Assembly (NCBI GenBank): GCA_023410595.1
Contig: JAEYPO010000040.1
Location: 1-64,000, forward strand
Direction: 5' to 3'
Source: Bacillota bacterium
Lineage (GTDB): Bacteria > Bacillota > Clostridia > Christensenellales > SZUA-584
Length of the DNA: 64,000 nucleotides
Each line of letters starts with the position of its first letter. Position 1 is the first letter of the stretch. The notes beneath the pieces are model-generated. The model was given only the letters and a program-made list of their open reading frames with translations. It was not told where the DNA came from and did no database searches. Positions 33,411 through 42,149 of this stretch are shown here, piece after piece. The position numbers were made by a program, and so were the translations under genes.

Positions 33411-33556
33411 CAGACCGATGACAGCCTCACGTTTGTCATCGGGTCTTGCCCAGCCTGTACCTCCGGTACGGGCGGCTGGGCGCTTCTGCGAGAATTTTAA
33501 GAATTAACGTTCGCCCTCCACTGGCAGAGTCCAGATGAAGGGCATGTTAATTTTCG
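33387..33556 (-). ncRNA. structured RNA candidate
   Basis: Four hairpins follow each other within 170 bases. A: GAATTAAC (33501-33508) with GTTAATTTTC (33546-33555), enclosing GCCCT/AGGGC (33513-33517 with 33539-33543) and CTGG/CCAG. B: GCCCAGC/GCTGGGC (33448-33454 with 33475-33481) with inner GTACC/GGTAC. C: GACCGATGACA with TGTCATCGGGTC (33413-33445). D: the terminator. The order on the minus strand is A-B-C-D. No frame covers it. It could be a small RNA or the leader of the AmmeMemoRadiSam operon. I do not recognise a family with certainty; raiA-type RNA is one candidate to test. Confidence 0.55.
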
Positions 33557-33644
33557 GGGTTTAGTTTTAATATTTAATTCTTTTTCTAATAGGAACTTTG
33601 TCAGCAAGCTGATCCCGGACTTGCCGGGCTCTGTTATACAAATG

Positions 33645-34565
33645 CTATAAACTGAAAAGCTCAACGCTTTCTATCCAGCTTTTTATATCTTCATACGGCA
33701 CCTTTGTTTTCCCGAATCCGCAATGCTTGCCGTTTTGATGGAAGTCACTTCCGCCGCTAATAAAAAGGCCTCTTTCTTTCGCCGTTCGGTACAAAAAGCG
33801 TACAGCCGGTATATCCGCCGAATAATGGTATACCTCAATACCGTCGATACGGTTATCAGCCGCGTCTTCAATATACTCGGCCCACTCCGTTTGTTCTTTT
33901 GAATACGCGCAAGGATGTGCCAGAAACGCAAGCCCGCCCGCTTCGTGTATGAGCCCAGCCACCTCGCCTGCCGAAGGCAGATCAAACGATTCGTCTACGA
34001 AAAAATCCGTTTCCCTGTTTGAATAATAGTACCTGTAAAAATATCCAATGTTCGCGATAAAGTCGTAATTCTCTATATTTTCGGGATACTTCATAAGCGA
34101 ATTATACATAACGACGAACGCCTCGCTTTTGTTTCCGCTTACAACATCAATATCCTCGTCAAACCTAAGCCCTTTCTTTCGAAACACTTCCTTCGTTTTC
34201 CCCAAACAGATTTGCTGCTTTTTTAACCTTTCAGACTTAGGATATCTTCTTTTTAAAAACTCATTGACAATACCGACGTCTATACCGTAACCGAGCATAT
34301 CCCTTAACTCATTATTATACCGGTAGCATAATTCCACTCCCGGTATTATGGCCTTATCCTTCAGGCCGTCGTCGCGCATCGTCAGTAAATCATAGTAGCA
34401 TTGTACGCTATCATGATCTGTAAAAGATATGATGTCGTACCTTTTAAATCTTTGCAGCAGTTCGAGCGTTGTCTCCCCGCCATCCGAATTCTTTGAGTGA
34501 ATGTGAAGGTCGATATTCGTATTGCCACCGTATTTCTTTTCTGTTATGTCGGATAATCTTTTCAT
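33645..34565 (-). CDS. PHP-domain phosphoesterase
   Basis: 306 residues with the PHP metal motifs: DLHIHSKNSDGGETTLELL (motif 1, about 20-38), SFTDHDSV (motif 2), IPGVELCY (motif 3), FLAHPCAYS and a C-terminal SGGSDFHQNGK (motif 4). Proteins of this size are usually 5'-3' nucleases or nucleoside/oligosaccharide phosphatases of the YciV/TrpH type. The middle region (150-200) is an insertion typical of the larger members. It is the last gene of the minus-strand metabolic region. Confidence 0.85.
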   Translation of the reverse strand: MKRLSDITEKKYGGNTNIDLHIHSKNSDGGETTLELLQRFKRYDIISFTDHDSVQCYYDLLTMRDDGLKDKAIIPGVELCYRYNNELRDMLGYGIDVGIVNEFLKRRYPKSERLKKQQICLGKTKEVFRKKGLRFDEDIDVVSGNKSEAFVVMYNSLMKYPENIENYDFIANIGYFYRYYYSNRETDFFVDESFDLPSAGEVAGLIHEAGGLAFLAHPCAYSKEQTEWAEYIEDAADNRIDGIEVYHYSADIPAVRFLYRTAKERGLFISGGSDFHQNGKHCGFGKTKVPYEDIKSWIESVELFSL

Positions 34566-34586
34566 TCAATCCCCTGAAACATTTTT

Positions 34587-34630
34587 GCCTACCGCTTGGC
34601 CGGTGCAAGCACCGGCCAAATACAGTAGGC
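34587..34630. promoter_or_regulatory. strong hairpin between dehydrogenase and PHP genes
   Basis: Inner stem TTGGCCGGTG/CACCGGCCAA (34596-34605 with 34610-34619) within GCCTAC/GTAGGC (34587-34592 with 34625-34630). Neither strand has a T tract after it, so it is more likely an mRNA processing or stabilising element than a terminator. Confidence 0.55.
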
Positions 34631-34684
34631 ATTCGGTTTGATGTGTTGAGCTTTAAGTTACGTTTTTCCACTGCCATGCGGCCG

Positions 34685-35632
34685 CTATTTTTTGTTGAAT
34701 ATAAACTCCGGAGTATTTCCTTTAAGATAATCGCTGATGCCCCGCGCCGCCTCATAAGCGACACGCGATGAGCATTCCTTCGTAAGCGCTGCACTGTGCG
34801 GCGTAAGTATCACGTTTTTCAGGGCAAGCAACGGGTTGTCCGCAGCCGGCGGCTCAGATTCAAACACATCAAGCGCCGCGCCCGCGATCTCTTCGCTCTT
34901 AAGCTTGTCAGCCAGCACGTGTTCTTCGATGATGCCGCCTCTTGAAGTATTGACTATATACGCCGTCGGCTTCATTAACGAGAGCATCTTCTCACCGACA
35001 AGGTTGCGCGTTTCTTCCGTTAGTGGAATATGCAGCGATATGTAATCTGCGCGCTTAAAGACTTCCTCTGCGTCTTTATAAAGCGTGATGCCGTCGAGCT
35101 TTGTGATATACGGGTCATAGCCTATCACCTGCATATTGAAAGCTGCCTGGCATTTTTCGGCCACAAACCTGCCGATCCTTCCACAGCCGATCAGCCCGAG
35201 CGTTTTGCCATCGACATCGGCACTTTTATTCAGGCGTCTTATCTGGAAATTACCGCTGCGAAGCGCGTCGTCATACATGATAAGCTGCTTTGAAATTGCA
35301 ACTATAAGGGCTACCGTATGCTCGGCAACGGACAGGGAGTTGGCCTGCGGAGTATTAAGCACTAAAATATCCTGTTCTGTGGCCGCGCCAACGTCGACAT
35401 TATCCACTCCGACGCCCGTTCTGCTTATAACCTTAAGCTTTTCGGCGCTTTGTATTACTTCGCGCGTCATCTTATAAGCCGTGCTCAGCAGTATCGCCTC
35501 CGCATCGCGGATATGATTGTGAAAAGCAGCCTGGTCATTATCCGATATTGTCACAAGCTCCAGCTCCGGAATGCCCTCAAAAAGGCCGGCATTCTTTTCA
35601 TTAAGTTTTTTGGTTAACAGTATTTTTCTCAT
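34685..35632 (-). CDS. D-2-hydroxyacid dehydrogenase (phosphoglycerate dehydrogenase-like)
   Basis: 315 residues. NAD-binding Rossmann motif GLIGCGRIGRFVAEK (about 143-157), catalytic arginine in NTSRGG, glutamate in FESEPP and histidine in TPHSAALTKE. It lacks the C-terminal ACT domain of true serine-pathway SerA. Enzymes of this subgroup reduce or oxidise 2-keto/2-hydroxy acids, which fits a pathway that gives such acids through the neighbouring DapA-like aldolase. The DapA-like gene ends 28 bp upstream. Confidence 0.88.
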   Translation of the reverse strand: MRKILLTKKLNEKNAGLFEGIPELELVTISDNDQAAFHNHIRDAEAILLSTAYKMTREVIQSAEKLKVISRTGVGVDNVDVGAATEQDILVLNTPQANSLSVAEHTVALIVAISKQLIMYDDALRSGNFQIRRLNKSADVDGKTLGLIGCGRIGRFVAEKCQAAFNMQVIGYDPYITKLDGITLYKDAEEVFKRADYISLHIPLTEETRNLVGEKMLSLMKPTAYIVNTSRGGIIEEHVLADKLKSEEIAGAALDVFESEPPAADNPLLALKNVILTPHSAALTKECSSRVAYEAARGISDYLKGNTPEFIFNKK

Positions 35633-35660
35633 GGATTAGCGCTTTAAACCCTTTCCGATT

Positions 35661-36548
35661 TTAAATCATGTTCTCGTTTTTCAGCAGCGTCTGAATCTTT
35701 GCTCTGTTTTCTTCTGGAAGGGGCAGCAGCGGCAGCCTCGGGTCGCCTCCATTAAGGCCAGCGAGATCCATCGCATACTTGACCGCGGCCACGCCGCCTG
35801 CGCCTGAAACGCCTTTATTGAGACTCAGAACCTTTTCGTTGAGCGCAAAAGCCTCTTCATATTTTTTGGCCAATATCAGCTGATACAAATCGTTGACAAT
35901 CCCCGGGAAAATATTGGCGAGAGATACGACGCCGCCCGAGCCGCCCATTATCACAGTGGACATGAAAAAGTTCGCGGAGCCCGCCATCACATTCATAATA
36001 TCCCTTGCGCCAAACAGGAAGCTCTCTATATTACCCGTCGAAGAATCTTTTAAACCGACTATCTTGGAATTCTTCGCGCACTCCTGCACCAGCTTGACGG
36101 ACAATGTCGTTCCGCCGCAAAACTGCGGCGCGTTATAAAGCAGGCAGGGCGTATTAACCGCATCCGCCACATCGTTGAAGTACTTAATGAGCACGGGATC
36201 GGTCATCTGCTTTTTGAAATATGACGGGGGCAGCAGCGTCAGGAAGTCTGCGCCCAGCTTTTCAAACTTTTTCGCATATGTTATTGTCTCATAGGTCGAC
36301 TCAAAGATACAGCCCGCCATAACCGACTGATCTTTACCCTTGTTGTCAATAATGATCTTAAGTACCTTTTCTTTTTCATCGTTTGTCAGGCTCTTGTTTT
36401 CGCCGTTAGAGCCGAGAGCAAGATAGCCCTGTATACCCGATTTGGCGTAAAACTCCATATTCTTTTTCAGCGCTTTGTAATCCACCTCGCCGTCCTTTGT
36501 AAACGGCGTCGTAATCGGTGCGAATACACCCATTAACTTCTTATCCAT
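35661..36548 (-). CDS. DapA-family aldolase/dehydratase 1
   Basis: 295 residues of the class I aldolase family of dihydrodipicolinate synthase and N-acetylneuraminate lyase. Schiff-base lysine Lys167 in IVGLKDSST and Tyr138 in LLYNAPQF are visible; the GTTGE loop reads GSNGE (46-50). The usual DapA role in lysine synthesis is unlikely because no lysine genes are near; aldolases of this type often cleave or dehydrate sugar acids. A second family member is encoded 3.6 kb upstream in the same region. Confidence 0.88.
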   Translation of the reverse strand: MDKKLMGVFAPITTPFTKDGEVDYKALKKNMEFYAKSGIQGYLALGSNGENKSLTNDEKEKVLKIIIDNKGKDQSVMAGCIFESTYETITYAKKFEKLGADFLTLLPPSYFKKQMTDPVLIKYFNDVADAVNTPCLLYNAPQFCGGTTLSVKLVQECAKNSKIVGLKDSSTGNIESFLFGARDIMNVMAGSANFFMSTVIMGGSGGVVSLANIFPGIVNDLYQLILAKKYEEAFALNEKVLSLNKGVSGAGGVAAVKYAMDLAGLNGGDPRLPLLPLPEENRAKIQTLLKNENMI

Positions 36549-36563
36549 TATTTTTTCTCCTCC

Positions 36564-37904
36564 TTATTTCGCGCCCTGTACCGCGTTCATGAATCTTCTC
36601 TGATATGATACGACCTGATTGGCCGAAGAGAACCTCGCCAAGTACCCCGGCTCCGCGGTAATTACCAGTCGGTCGATAACATCCGCAAACTCGGGATCGG
36701 TCACGAGCTTATCGATGTCCGGATAGTTAAGCGGCCCTTCCATGCTACAGATAATGAGACGCGTGTCCGGAAGGTTGTTGAGCTTTAACATGCGAAGATT
36801 GTGTCTTGCCATATCCAGACCATCTCCGCCTTCTTTATCGTCAAAGTGACGGTAAATCAGCGTATCCTCCGCAAAACGCTTTACATCAACAAGGTCTTTT
36901 TCCGCTTCGTTTTTGCTGAGCATATCGGCGCTGAGCATAAGCGTTCTTAAATCCTCCAGATGTTTTTTGTCTTTGGAGATGTCATAGAACGCGAGCAGGT
37001 TCCTCATCTTTTCGGACTGCATGAGCCTGTGACGGACAAACGTATTGATAAAAGCTGGCTTTGCCTGCAGCGCCAGCGCGGTCTGATGCGGTTCAAACAT
37101 CAGCGTATAGTTAATCCTGTAACCGTGCTCCCTGAGTTTCAATGCCAGGTTATGGCTGCGGAAAGCGTCCTCGGTGAGGGGCTGGTCATATCTCTTGCTG
37201 AATTTCTTATCCCCGGTCAACAGCTCGCTCACGTTTTCGCCATTGACAGGTCCCATATGGGGTACCTTGACGACCAGCCTGTATTCGGTCAGTATGGCTT
37301 TAAACTTTTCGCATTCATCAATAATTTTGTTAAAGTCTTTTTCGAACGGGTTGTTGAGCTCCACGCTGATATCGCAGCCCGGCCCCAAAATCCTGCCGAT
37401 CTCTGTCATTACTTCTTCAAGCGTTTCAAACTTGTTTCCAACGTTAGCCTTAGGGTTGTTAATAAACAGATCATAGACTATACCCGGGTTGCACGTCAGA
37501 TTTCCCAGCAGCGCGGATATAGGCGCGATTTCGTACGGATTCGCGGAATCCGCGGAAAACACCATTTTCGTCGGCCTTTTGAGTCCGTCTTTATCATAGC
37601 TGATGTCGCGGACCAAATCAACCGTCAGCACGCCTTCGGACTCCAAATAGCACTCGATTCTGAATCCGGCAGGCGTTTCGCCTTCGGGCACATTAAATGT
37701 TTTAATGACATCCTCAAACCGCTGCGTAAAGCCAATAAACTGAACCCGGCCATTGAGTTCCCTGTACTCTTCAAAGCTGATAGCCTTGTTCATGACCCTG
37801 TTCAATGATCCTTCCTGACCTCTCGCCGCAGGCGCGCCCAGTGAACGCAGCGTGAAATTGATCCCCGCTTTTCCATAACCGTTTTGTGAATAATTGACTG
37901 TCAT
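36564..37904 (-). CDS. divergent transaldolase-fold protein
   Basis: 446 residues, longer than transaldolase (about 215-380). An N-terminal part (1-110) is not recognisable. Then the barrel with transaldolase-like blocks: FSADSANPYEIAPIS (strand 1), GNLTCNPGIVYDLF (the T-T-N-P equivalent), DISVELNNP, VVKVPHMGPVN with Lys213 at the place of the Schiff-base lysine, INYTLMFEPHQTALALQ (the N-x-T-L-x-F...Q-A equivalent) and INTFVRHRL. I infer a Schiff-base aldolase or transaldolase that handles phosphorylated sugars. It is followed by transketolase genes without a real gap (1 bp), in the same operon. Confidence 0.65.
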   Translation of the reverse strand: MTVNYSQNGYGKAGINFTLRSLGAPAARGQEGSLNRVMNKAISFEEYRELNGRVQFIGFTQRFEDVIKTFNVPEGETPAGFRIECYLESEGVLTVDLVRDISYDKDGLKRPTKMVFSADSANPYEIAPISALLGNLTCNPGIVYDLFINNPKANVGNKFETLEEVMTEIGRILGPGCDISVELNNPFEKDFNKIIDECEKFKAILTEYRLVVKVPHMGPVNGENVSELLTGDKKFSKRYDQPLTEDAFRSHNLALKLREHGYRINYTLMFEPHQTALALQAKPAFINTFVRHRLMQSEKMRNLLAFYDISKDKKHLEDLRTLMLSADMLSKNEAEKDLVDVKRFAEDTLIYRHFDDKEGGDGLDMARHNLRMLKLNNLPDTRLIICSMEGPLNYPDIDKLVTDPEFADVIDRLVITAEPGYLARFSSANQVVSYQRRFMNAVQGAK

Positions 37905-37905
37905 A

Positions 37906-38844
37906 CTACCTCAATCCTTTGCAAGTTTTTTTAATATTTTCAGCTATCTTCTCACCCGTAAGTCCGTAGTGTTCCAACAGCTCTTCATACGGTCCTGTAT
38001 TCTTTGCCTTTTCCCTGATACCAAGAATATGAACAGGCGGTGTTCCCGCCACAGGCGCAAGGCATATTGCCACCGCAGATCCAAAGCCGCCCACGACAGA
38101 ATGCTCTTCCGCCGTGAAGATCATATTCACGCTTTTCGCATACGCCTTAACCGCTTCTTCGTCCAGCGGCTTAATGGTCATAAATCCGAGCACCGCGGCG
38201 TCAATGCCGTCCTGTTCCAGTATTTTTGCCGCCTTCTGGGCTTCTTCCACCATCGGCCCTGTCGCAAATATCGCCACATCTTTGCCGTCTTTTAATATCT
38301 CAGCTTTTCCCGGCAGCATGCTGCGATGAGCCGCCGTTACCTCACGCGCCTGTCTGGGCATTCTGATGTAGACCGGTCCCTCTATCTCCACCGCCATCTG
38401 AAGAGCCTCTTTGATGTCATACGCGTCGCAGGGAGACAGTATCGTCATGTTGGGTATAGTCTGCATCAGCGCAACGTCTTCAACCGCCTGATGCGTTGAC
38501 CCAAGCGTTGAGTACGCAAGGCCGCCGCCCGAACCCACAAGCTTAACGTTCATGTTCATATAGCCCACGTCGTCTCTTACCTGCTCATACGCCCTCATGG
38601 TGATAAACGGCGTAATAACCACGATAAAGGGTATCATGCCCTGTTTTGCAAGAGCCGCGCAAATGCCAACCGCGTTCTGCTCGCTTATTCCCGTCTCCAC
38701 CGTTCTTTCGGGATAGGCGTTAAAGAAACTCTTCATTCCCCCGCCCGACGCGGAATCGCATGAAACGGCGGCTATATTCTTGTTTCCCCTGCCCAGCTCG
38801 AGAAACGTCTCTTCAAATACTTTTCTTGGATCCATCCTGCTCAT
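37906..38844 (-). CDS. transketolase, C-terminal subunit
   Basis: 312 residues covering the pyrimidine-binding and C-terminal domains of a split transketolase: VETGISEQNAVGICAALAKQGMIPFI with the ThDP-activating glutamate, STLGSTHQAVEDVALMQTIPNMTILSPCDA, and the C-terminal EEHSVVGGFGSAVAI. The ATG at 38844 overlaps the stop of the N-terminal subunit gene (ATGA). Two-subunit transketolases are common in Firmicutes and Archaea, often in dedicated sugar clusters. Confidence 0.92.
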   Translation of the reverse strand: MSRMDPRKVFEETFLELGRGNKNIAAVSCDSASGGGMKSFFNAYPERTVETGISEQNAVGICAALAKQGMIPFIVVITPFITMRAYEQVRDDVGYMNMNVKLVGSGGGLAYSTLGSTHQAVEDVALMQTIPNMTILSPCDAYDIKEALQMAVEIEGPVYIRMPRQAREVTAAHRSMLPGKAEILKDGKDVAIFATGPMVEEAQKAAKILEQDGIDAAVLGFMTIKPLDEEAVKAYAKSVNMIFTAEEHSVVGGFGSAVAICLAPVAGTPPVHILGIREKAKNTGPYEELLEHYGLTGEKIAENIKKTCKGLR

Positions 38845-39683
38845 TTTTCCCACCTTTTTTCCGCCTGTGCTATCTCACTCAGCGCCTTCTCCGCTTCCTG
38901 TTTATCCGGATGCCAATGATGATAGGCAACGTTATCTTCCATGAAAGAAATACCGCACCCCTTCTTTGTTTTTGCCACGATCATTGACGGCTTGCCGGCT
39001 TCAAAAGGCGCGGCTTTGAGCACATCGTACAAAGCGCCCACATCATGGCCGTCAACCGACTTAACGCTCCATCCGAATGCGGCGTAACGCTCTTCAAAGC
39101 CGCTGGGTCTGCATATTTGTGCCGTTCGGCCGTTTATCTGCAGCCCGTTCTCATCGATTATGGCGATGAGATTGTCGAGCTTGTTGTGCGCAGCAAACGA
39201 CGCTGCTTCCCAGTTGGAGCCTTCGCCCTGCTCGCCGTCTCCCATCAGCACATACGTTTTGTAGTCAAGCCCCTTCATCCTCGCGGCAATTGCAAACCCG
39301 CACCCCAGCGGCAGGCCATGCCCCAGAGAACCTGTACTGAATTCGATACCCGGAAGCTTTGTCGCGTCCGGATGTCCGGGCACAGGCGAGTTCAGCATGT
39401 TATATGTGTCCAGCACAGCACGGTCGATGATTCCCTTTTCTACCAGCGCTGCGTATATAGCGAGGCATTTATGCCCGGCGCTCAGTAAGAATTTATCGTT
39501 ATTTATGTCGCCGGGATTGTCCTTGTCGATATTCATGATCCCAAGGTATAATACCGAAAGTATATCTGCACACGACAGCGCAGGCCCGCCATGTCCCTCT
39601 CCGTTATTTACAATGGTATTGACAATATGCTTTCTGATATTATGGGCGCCCTTTTCCAGAACGCTTAAGTCACTTTGCAGCAT
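38841..39683 (-). CDS. transketolase, N-terminal subunit
   Basis: 280 residues with the ThDP-binding domain: GEGHGGPALSCADILSVLY, the sugar-binding HP in PGHPDATKLPG, GSLGHGLPLGCGFA, and the ThDP motif GDGEQGEGSNWEA...NLIAIIDENG. The ATG at 39683 follows GGGGTG by 7 bases; the longer frame to 39755 would run across the RpiB gene. The start overlaps the end of the RpiB gene by 14 bases. Confidence 0.92.
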   Translation of the reverse strand: MLQSDLSVLEKGAHNIRKHIVNTIVNNGEGHGGPALSCADILSVLYLGIMNIDKDNPGDINNDKFLLSAGHKCLAIYAALVEKGIIDRAVLDTYNMLNSPVPGHPDATKLPGIEFSTGSLGHGLPLGCGFAIAARMKGLDYKTYVLMGDGEQGEGSNWEAASFAAHNKLDNLIAIIDENGLQINGRTAQICRPSGFEERYAAFGWSVKSVDGHDVGALYDVLKAAPFEAGKPSMIVAKTKKGCGISFMEDNVAYHHWHPDKQEAEKALSEIAQAEKRWEK

Positions 39684-40137
39684 GTTTTTCACCCCGTTCC
39701 GCTTCAATGTCATAGATCTCCTGCACCTTGGGGTATGACCGGCTGCTTGGGTCAAACTTTAAATTCAGCCACAGGCCGACCAGAGACTCTACGGTTTTTG
39801 GCCCAACAACAAGAGCGCCGATGCACATTGTGTTGCAGTTGTTGCTGAGGATGGAGCGTTCGGTTGAGTAGACGTCATGGCAGACGGCAGCATACGCGCC
39901 TTCTATTTTGTTTGCCGTCAGCGCCATTCCGATGCCCGTTCCGCAGATCAGTATGCACCTGTCGCAGGCTTTTTCCTTCATTTGACGGACAGCCGTATAC
40001 GCAACGGAGGGGTAATTTATTTTTTCACCTTCAAAAGTACCCGCGTCGATAAATTCATGGCCTTTCTTCGAAAAGGTATCTATTATTAGTTGCTTGTAGG
40101 CAAGACCCAATTCGTCACATCCAATTGATATTTTCAT
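39670..40137 (-). CDS. RpiB/LacAB-family sugar-phosphate isomerase
   Basis: 155 residues. MKISIGCDELGLAYKQLI (family form M-K-I-x-I-G-x-D-H-x-G, here D-E), the active-site cysteine and phosphate loop in ILICGTGIGMALTANK, and NTMCIGALVVGP. RpiB relatives isomerise ribose-5-phosphate, allose-6-phosphate, galactose-6-phosphate or erythrulose-4-phosphate. The replacement of the usual histidine after the N-terminal aspartate with glutamate suggests a non-standard substrate. Overlaps the transketolase gene. Confidence 0.85.
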   Translation of the reverse strand: MKISIGCDELGLAYKQLIIDTFSKKGHEFIDAGTFEGEKINYPSVAYTAVRQMKEKACDRCILICGTGIGMALTANKIEGAYAAVCHDVYSTERSILSNNCNTMCIGALVVGPKTVESLVGLWLNLKFDPSSRSYPKVQEIYDIEAERGEKHAAK

Positions 40138-41044
40138 AGCTTTCTTTAACTCCCTTTTCAATTTCGTATGCTTTATTGATTTCCTGTTTTTGAGCTTCTG
40201 TCAGCGGAAGCAGCGGCAGCCTCGGTTCTCCCCCGAAGAATCCCGCAATATCCATCGCGTATTTCACGCCCGGCACGCCATACCTTGAAACTCCTGCCCG
40301 ATTAACCATGTTGATGCTGTCGCTGAGTTGTTCGGCCTCATCTTTCCTGCCATCTAGATAAAGGCGATAAAGGCGTATACATATTTGCGGCCAGTAAATC
40401 GCCATAGACAGCGTAGCCCCCACGGCGCCCTGTTTAAGGTCTCTCAAGCAGGTTTGCGACTTTCCCGCATGGTAATAGAATTCCTGTCCCTGCGACGCGG
40501 CCGTATATACGGACAATTCTTTACCGGATGAGTTTTTCATTCCCACAATATTTTCGTGCCTGCTCAATACGGAAATAACGTGCGGCGAAACTTCAACCCC
40601 TGCCGCGTAATCGGGAGAGTTATATATCAGAATCGGAATTGGCGACTCGTCCGCTATTTTCAAATAATAAGCAATCAAATTTTCGTCTTTCATACGCTTT
40701 GCAAAGTAATAAGGTGTGATTATACTTGCGATGTCAATACCATACTTTACAAGACTTTTGATAAAACGGACGGTCGCCTCTGCCGACTCTCTCCCTACTC
40801 CTGCCACTATCGATCTGCCGGGCTTCTTGTTCTCTACGATGGTTTCTACGACTTTGTATGTCTCTTTCTCTGTCAAGCCCAGATATTCACCGTTACCCCC
40901 CAATACCATATAGCCGCCCAGATCGAACTCGTTGTATTTTCTGATATTTGATGCAAGGCAGGAACTGCTCACTTCTCCTTTTATAAATGGTGTTGTAATA
41001 GACGGGAAGATGCCGCTCAATATATTTTTGTAATCATTTTTCAT
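40115..41044 (-). CDS. DapA-family aldolase/dehydratase 2
   Basis: 309 residues. The Schiff-base lysine is in IVGMKNSSG and the partner tyrosine in ILIYNSPDY; the substrate loop reads GGNGE. Both enzymes of the cluster share unusual loop residues (G-S/G-N-G-E) and the ending GGEPRLPLLPL/GGDPRLPLLPL, so they are probably paralogues for related substrates. I chose the ATG at 41044 (AAGG 9 bases before); frames to 41077 are open but lack a better site. It overlaps the RpiB gene by 23 bases. Confidence 0.85.
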   Translation of the reverse strand: MKNDYKNILSGIFPSITTPFIKGEVSSSCLASNIRKYNEFDLGGYMVLGGNGEYLGLTEKETYKVVETIVENKKPGRSIVAGVGRESAEATVRFIKSLVKYGIDIASIITPYYFAKRMKDENLIAYYLKIADESPIPILIYNSPDYAAGVEVSPHVISVLSRHENIVGMKNSSGKELSVYTAASQGQEFYYHAGKSQTCLRDLKQGAVGATLSMAIYWPQICIRLYRLYLDGRKDEAEQLSDSINMVNRAGVSRYGVPGVKYAMDIAGFFGGEPRLPLLPLTEAQKQEINKAYEIEKGVKESYENINWM

Positions 41045-41270
41045 TCTCATCATCCTTCTTTCAGACAGAGAGTACACAGCGATTCTGTCCCATCATTTAC
41101 TTTAATCTTCCAACACGGCTCGTGCTGTATCTACCAGTATGCTGCGTTTTATACTTGTATATATAACCTTACGCATAAAGACACCCGGCAAACTCACGTA
41201 CCTTTGCCCGTCATTGACAGACAGGTATGTATTGCAATTTACATGTATATAACTCCCGGCTTAAATTTTT

Positions 41271-42008
41271 TTAGCCCATGCCGTTTTGCCCGTGTTCAAG
41301 ACGGAGCTTAATCTTGTCCCCTCTGAACACAACCTTGGAATACTCAATGGGCACATGATTGGAATTATATATACGGTTTTCCAGCAGCAGCAACGGAAAC
41401 GAAGTGCTTACTTCCAAAAGCTCCGCTTCTTCCGTAGATGCAGTGATCGACTCAAGCGTTTCTACCTGCCTTGCTATGCGGCAGTTGTATTCATCTTTCA
41501 AAATGTCGCAAAGTTGCTTCGCTTCAAGCTCCTGCCGCTCCAGATCCGGAGATACCTCCTGGGGTATATATGAAGTATGTATACTTAACGGAACCCCTTT
41601 AACATAACGTATTCGCTTGACAAGATACGCGGTCGCTCCCGGCTTAATCTCCAGCATCTTGGAAATACGCGTAGACGGCGAAACGAGCTCGACTGTTAAC
41701 AGCCGGGTCTCCGTCTCATACCCCATCCTTTCAAGCTGCTCGCGTATCCCCATCCAGGAAAGCGGACTGCTTTCGATCTTCGCTTCAGCCACATATGTCC
41801 CCTTCCCCGGAACGCGGTACAGCAGACCCGCCATAACCAGGCGGTTCAGCACCGATCGAACCGTCATCCGGCTGATACCGTATGTCCGGCTCAACTCATT
41901 CTCTGAAGGTATCATAGAATTCAGCGGCCAGTCCTCATTGTCGATTTTGTGCCGTACATTTTCTTCAAACTGAACGTATAATGGCGTAGGGCTATTTTTA
42001 TCCAGCAT
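41271..42008 (-). CDS. GntR-family regulator with UTRA sensor domain
   Basis: 245 residues. Winged helix at the N-terminus (PLYVQFEENVRHKIDNEDWPL then PSENELSRTYGISRMTVRSVLNRL) and a UTRA ligand-binding domain (HutC subgroup), ending FRGDKIKLRLEH. Regulators of this kind bind sugar phosphates or sugar acids. It lies inside the cluster it probably controls. The 226-bp gap downstream (41045-41270) and the 141-bp gap upstream (42009-42149) are AT-rich and may hold operators; no clear palindrome could be fixed. Confidence 0.9.
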   Translation of the reverse strand: MLDKNSPTPLYVQFEENVRHKIDNEDWPLNSMIPSENELSRTYGISRMTVRSVLNRLVMAGLLYRVPGKGTYVAEAKIESSPLSWMGIREQLERMGYETETRLLTVELVSPSTRISKMLEIKPGATAYLVKRIRYVKGVPLSIHTSYIPQEVSPDLERQELEAKQLCDILKDEYNCRIARQVETLESITASTEEAELLEVSTSFPLLLLENRIYNSNHVPIEYSKVVFRGDKIKLRLEHGQNGMG

Positions 42009-42149
42009 ATAGATTCCCCTTCATACTTTTTGGCATATGATATTAATTATATAGTAGAACATTATTTTTGTCTAATGTATCATATTTATTAAAACACTAC
42101 ACCAACCAGATGTATAGCCCTTTTTACAAAATATTGTCCAGATACAAGA

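Noticed and set aside
34444..34794. 116-codon minus-strand frame between the PHP and dehydrogenase genes
   Set aside because: Overlaps both neighbours in another frame, is highly basic and lacks conserved features; the gap itself holds only a hairpin.
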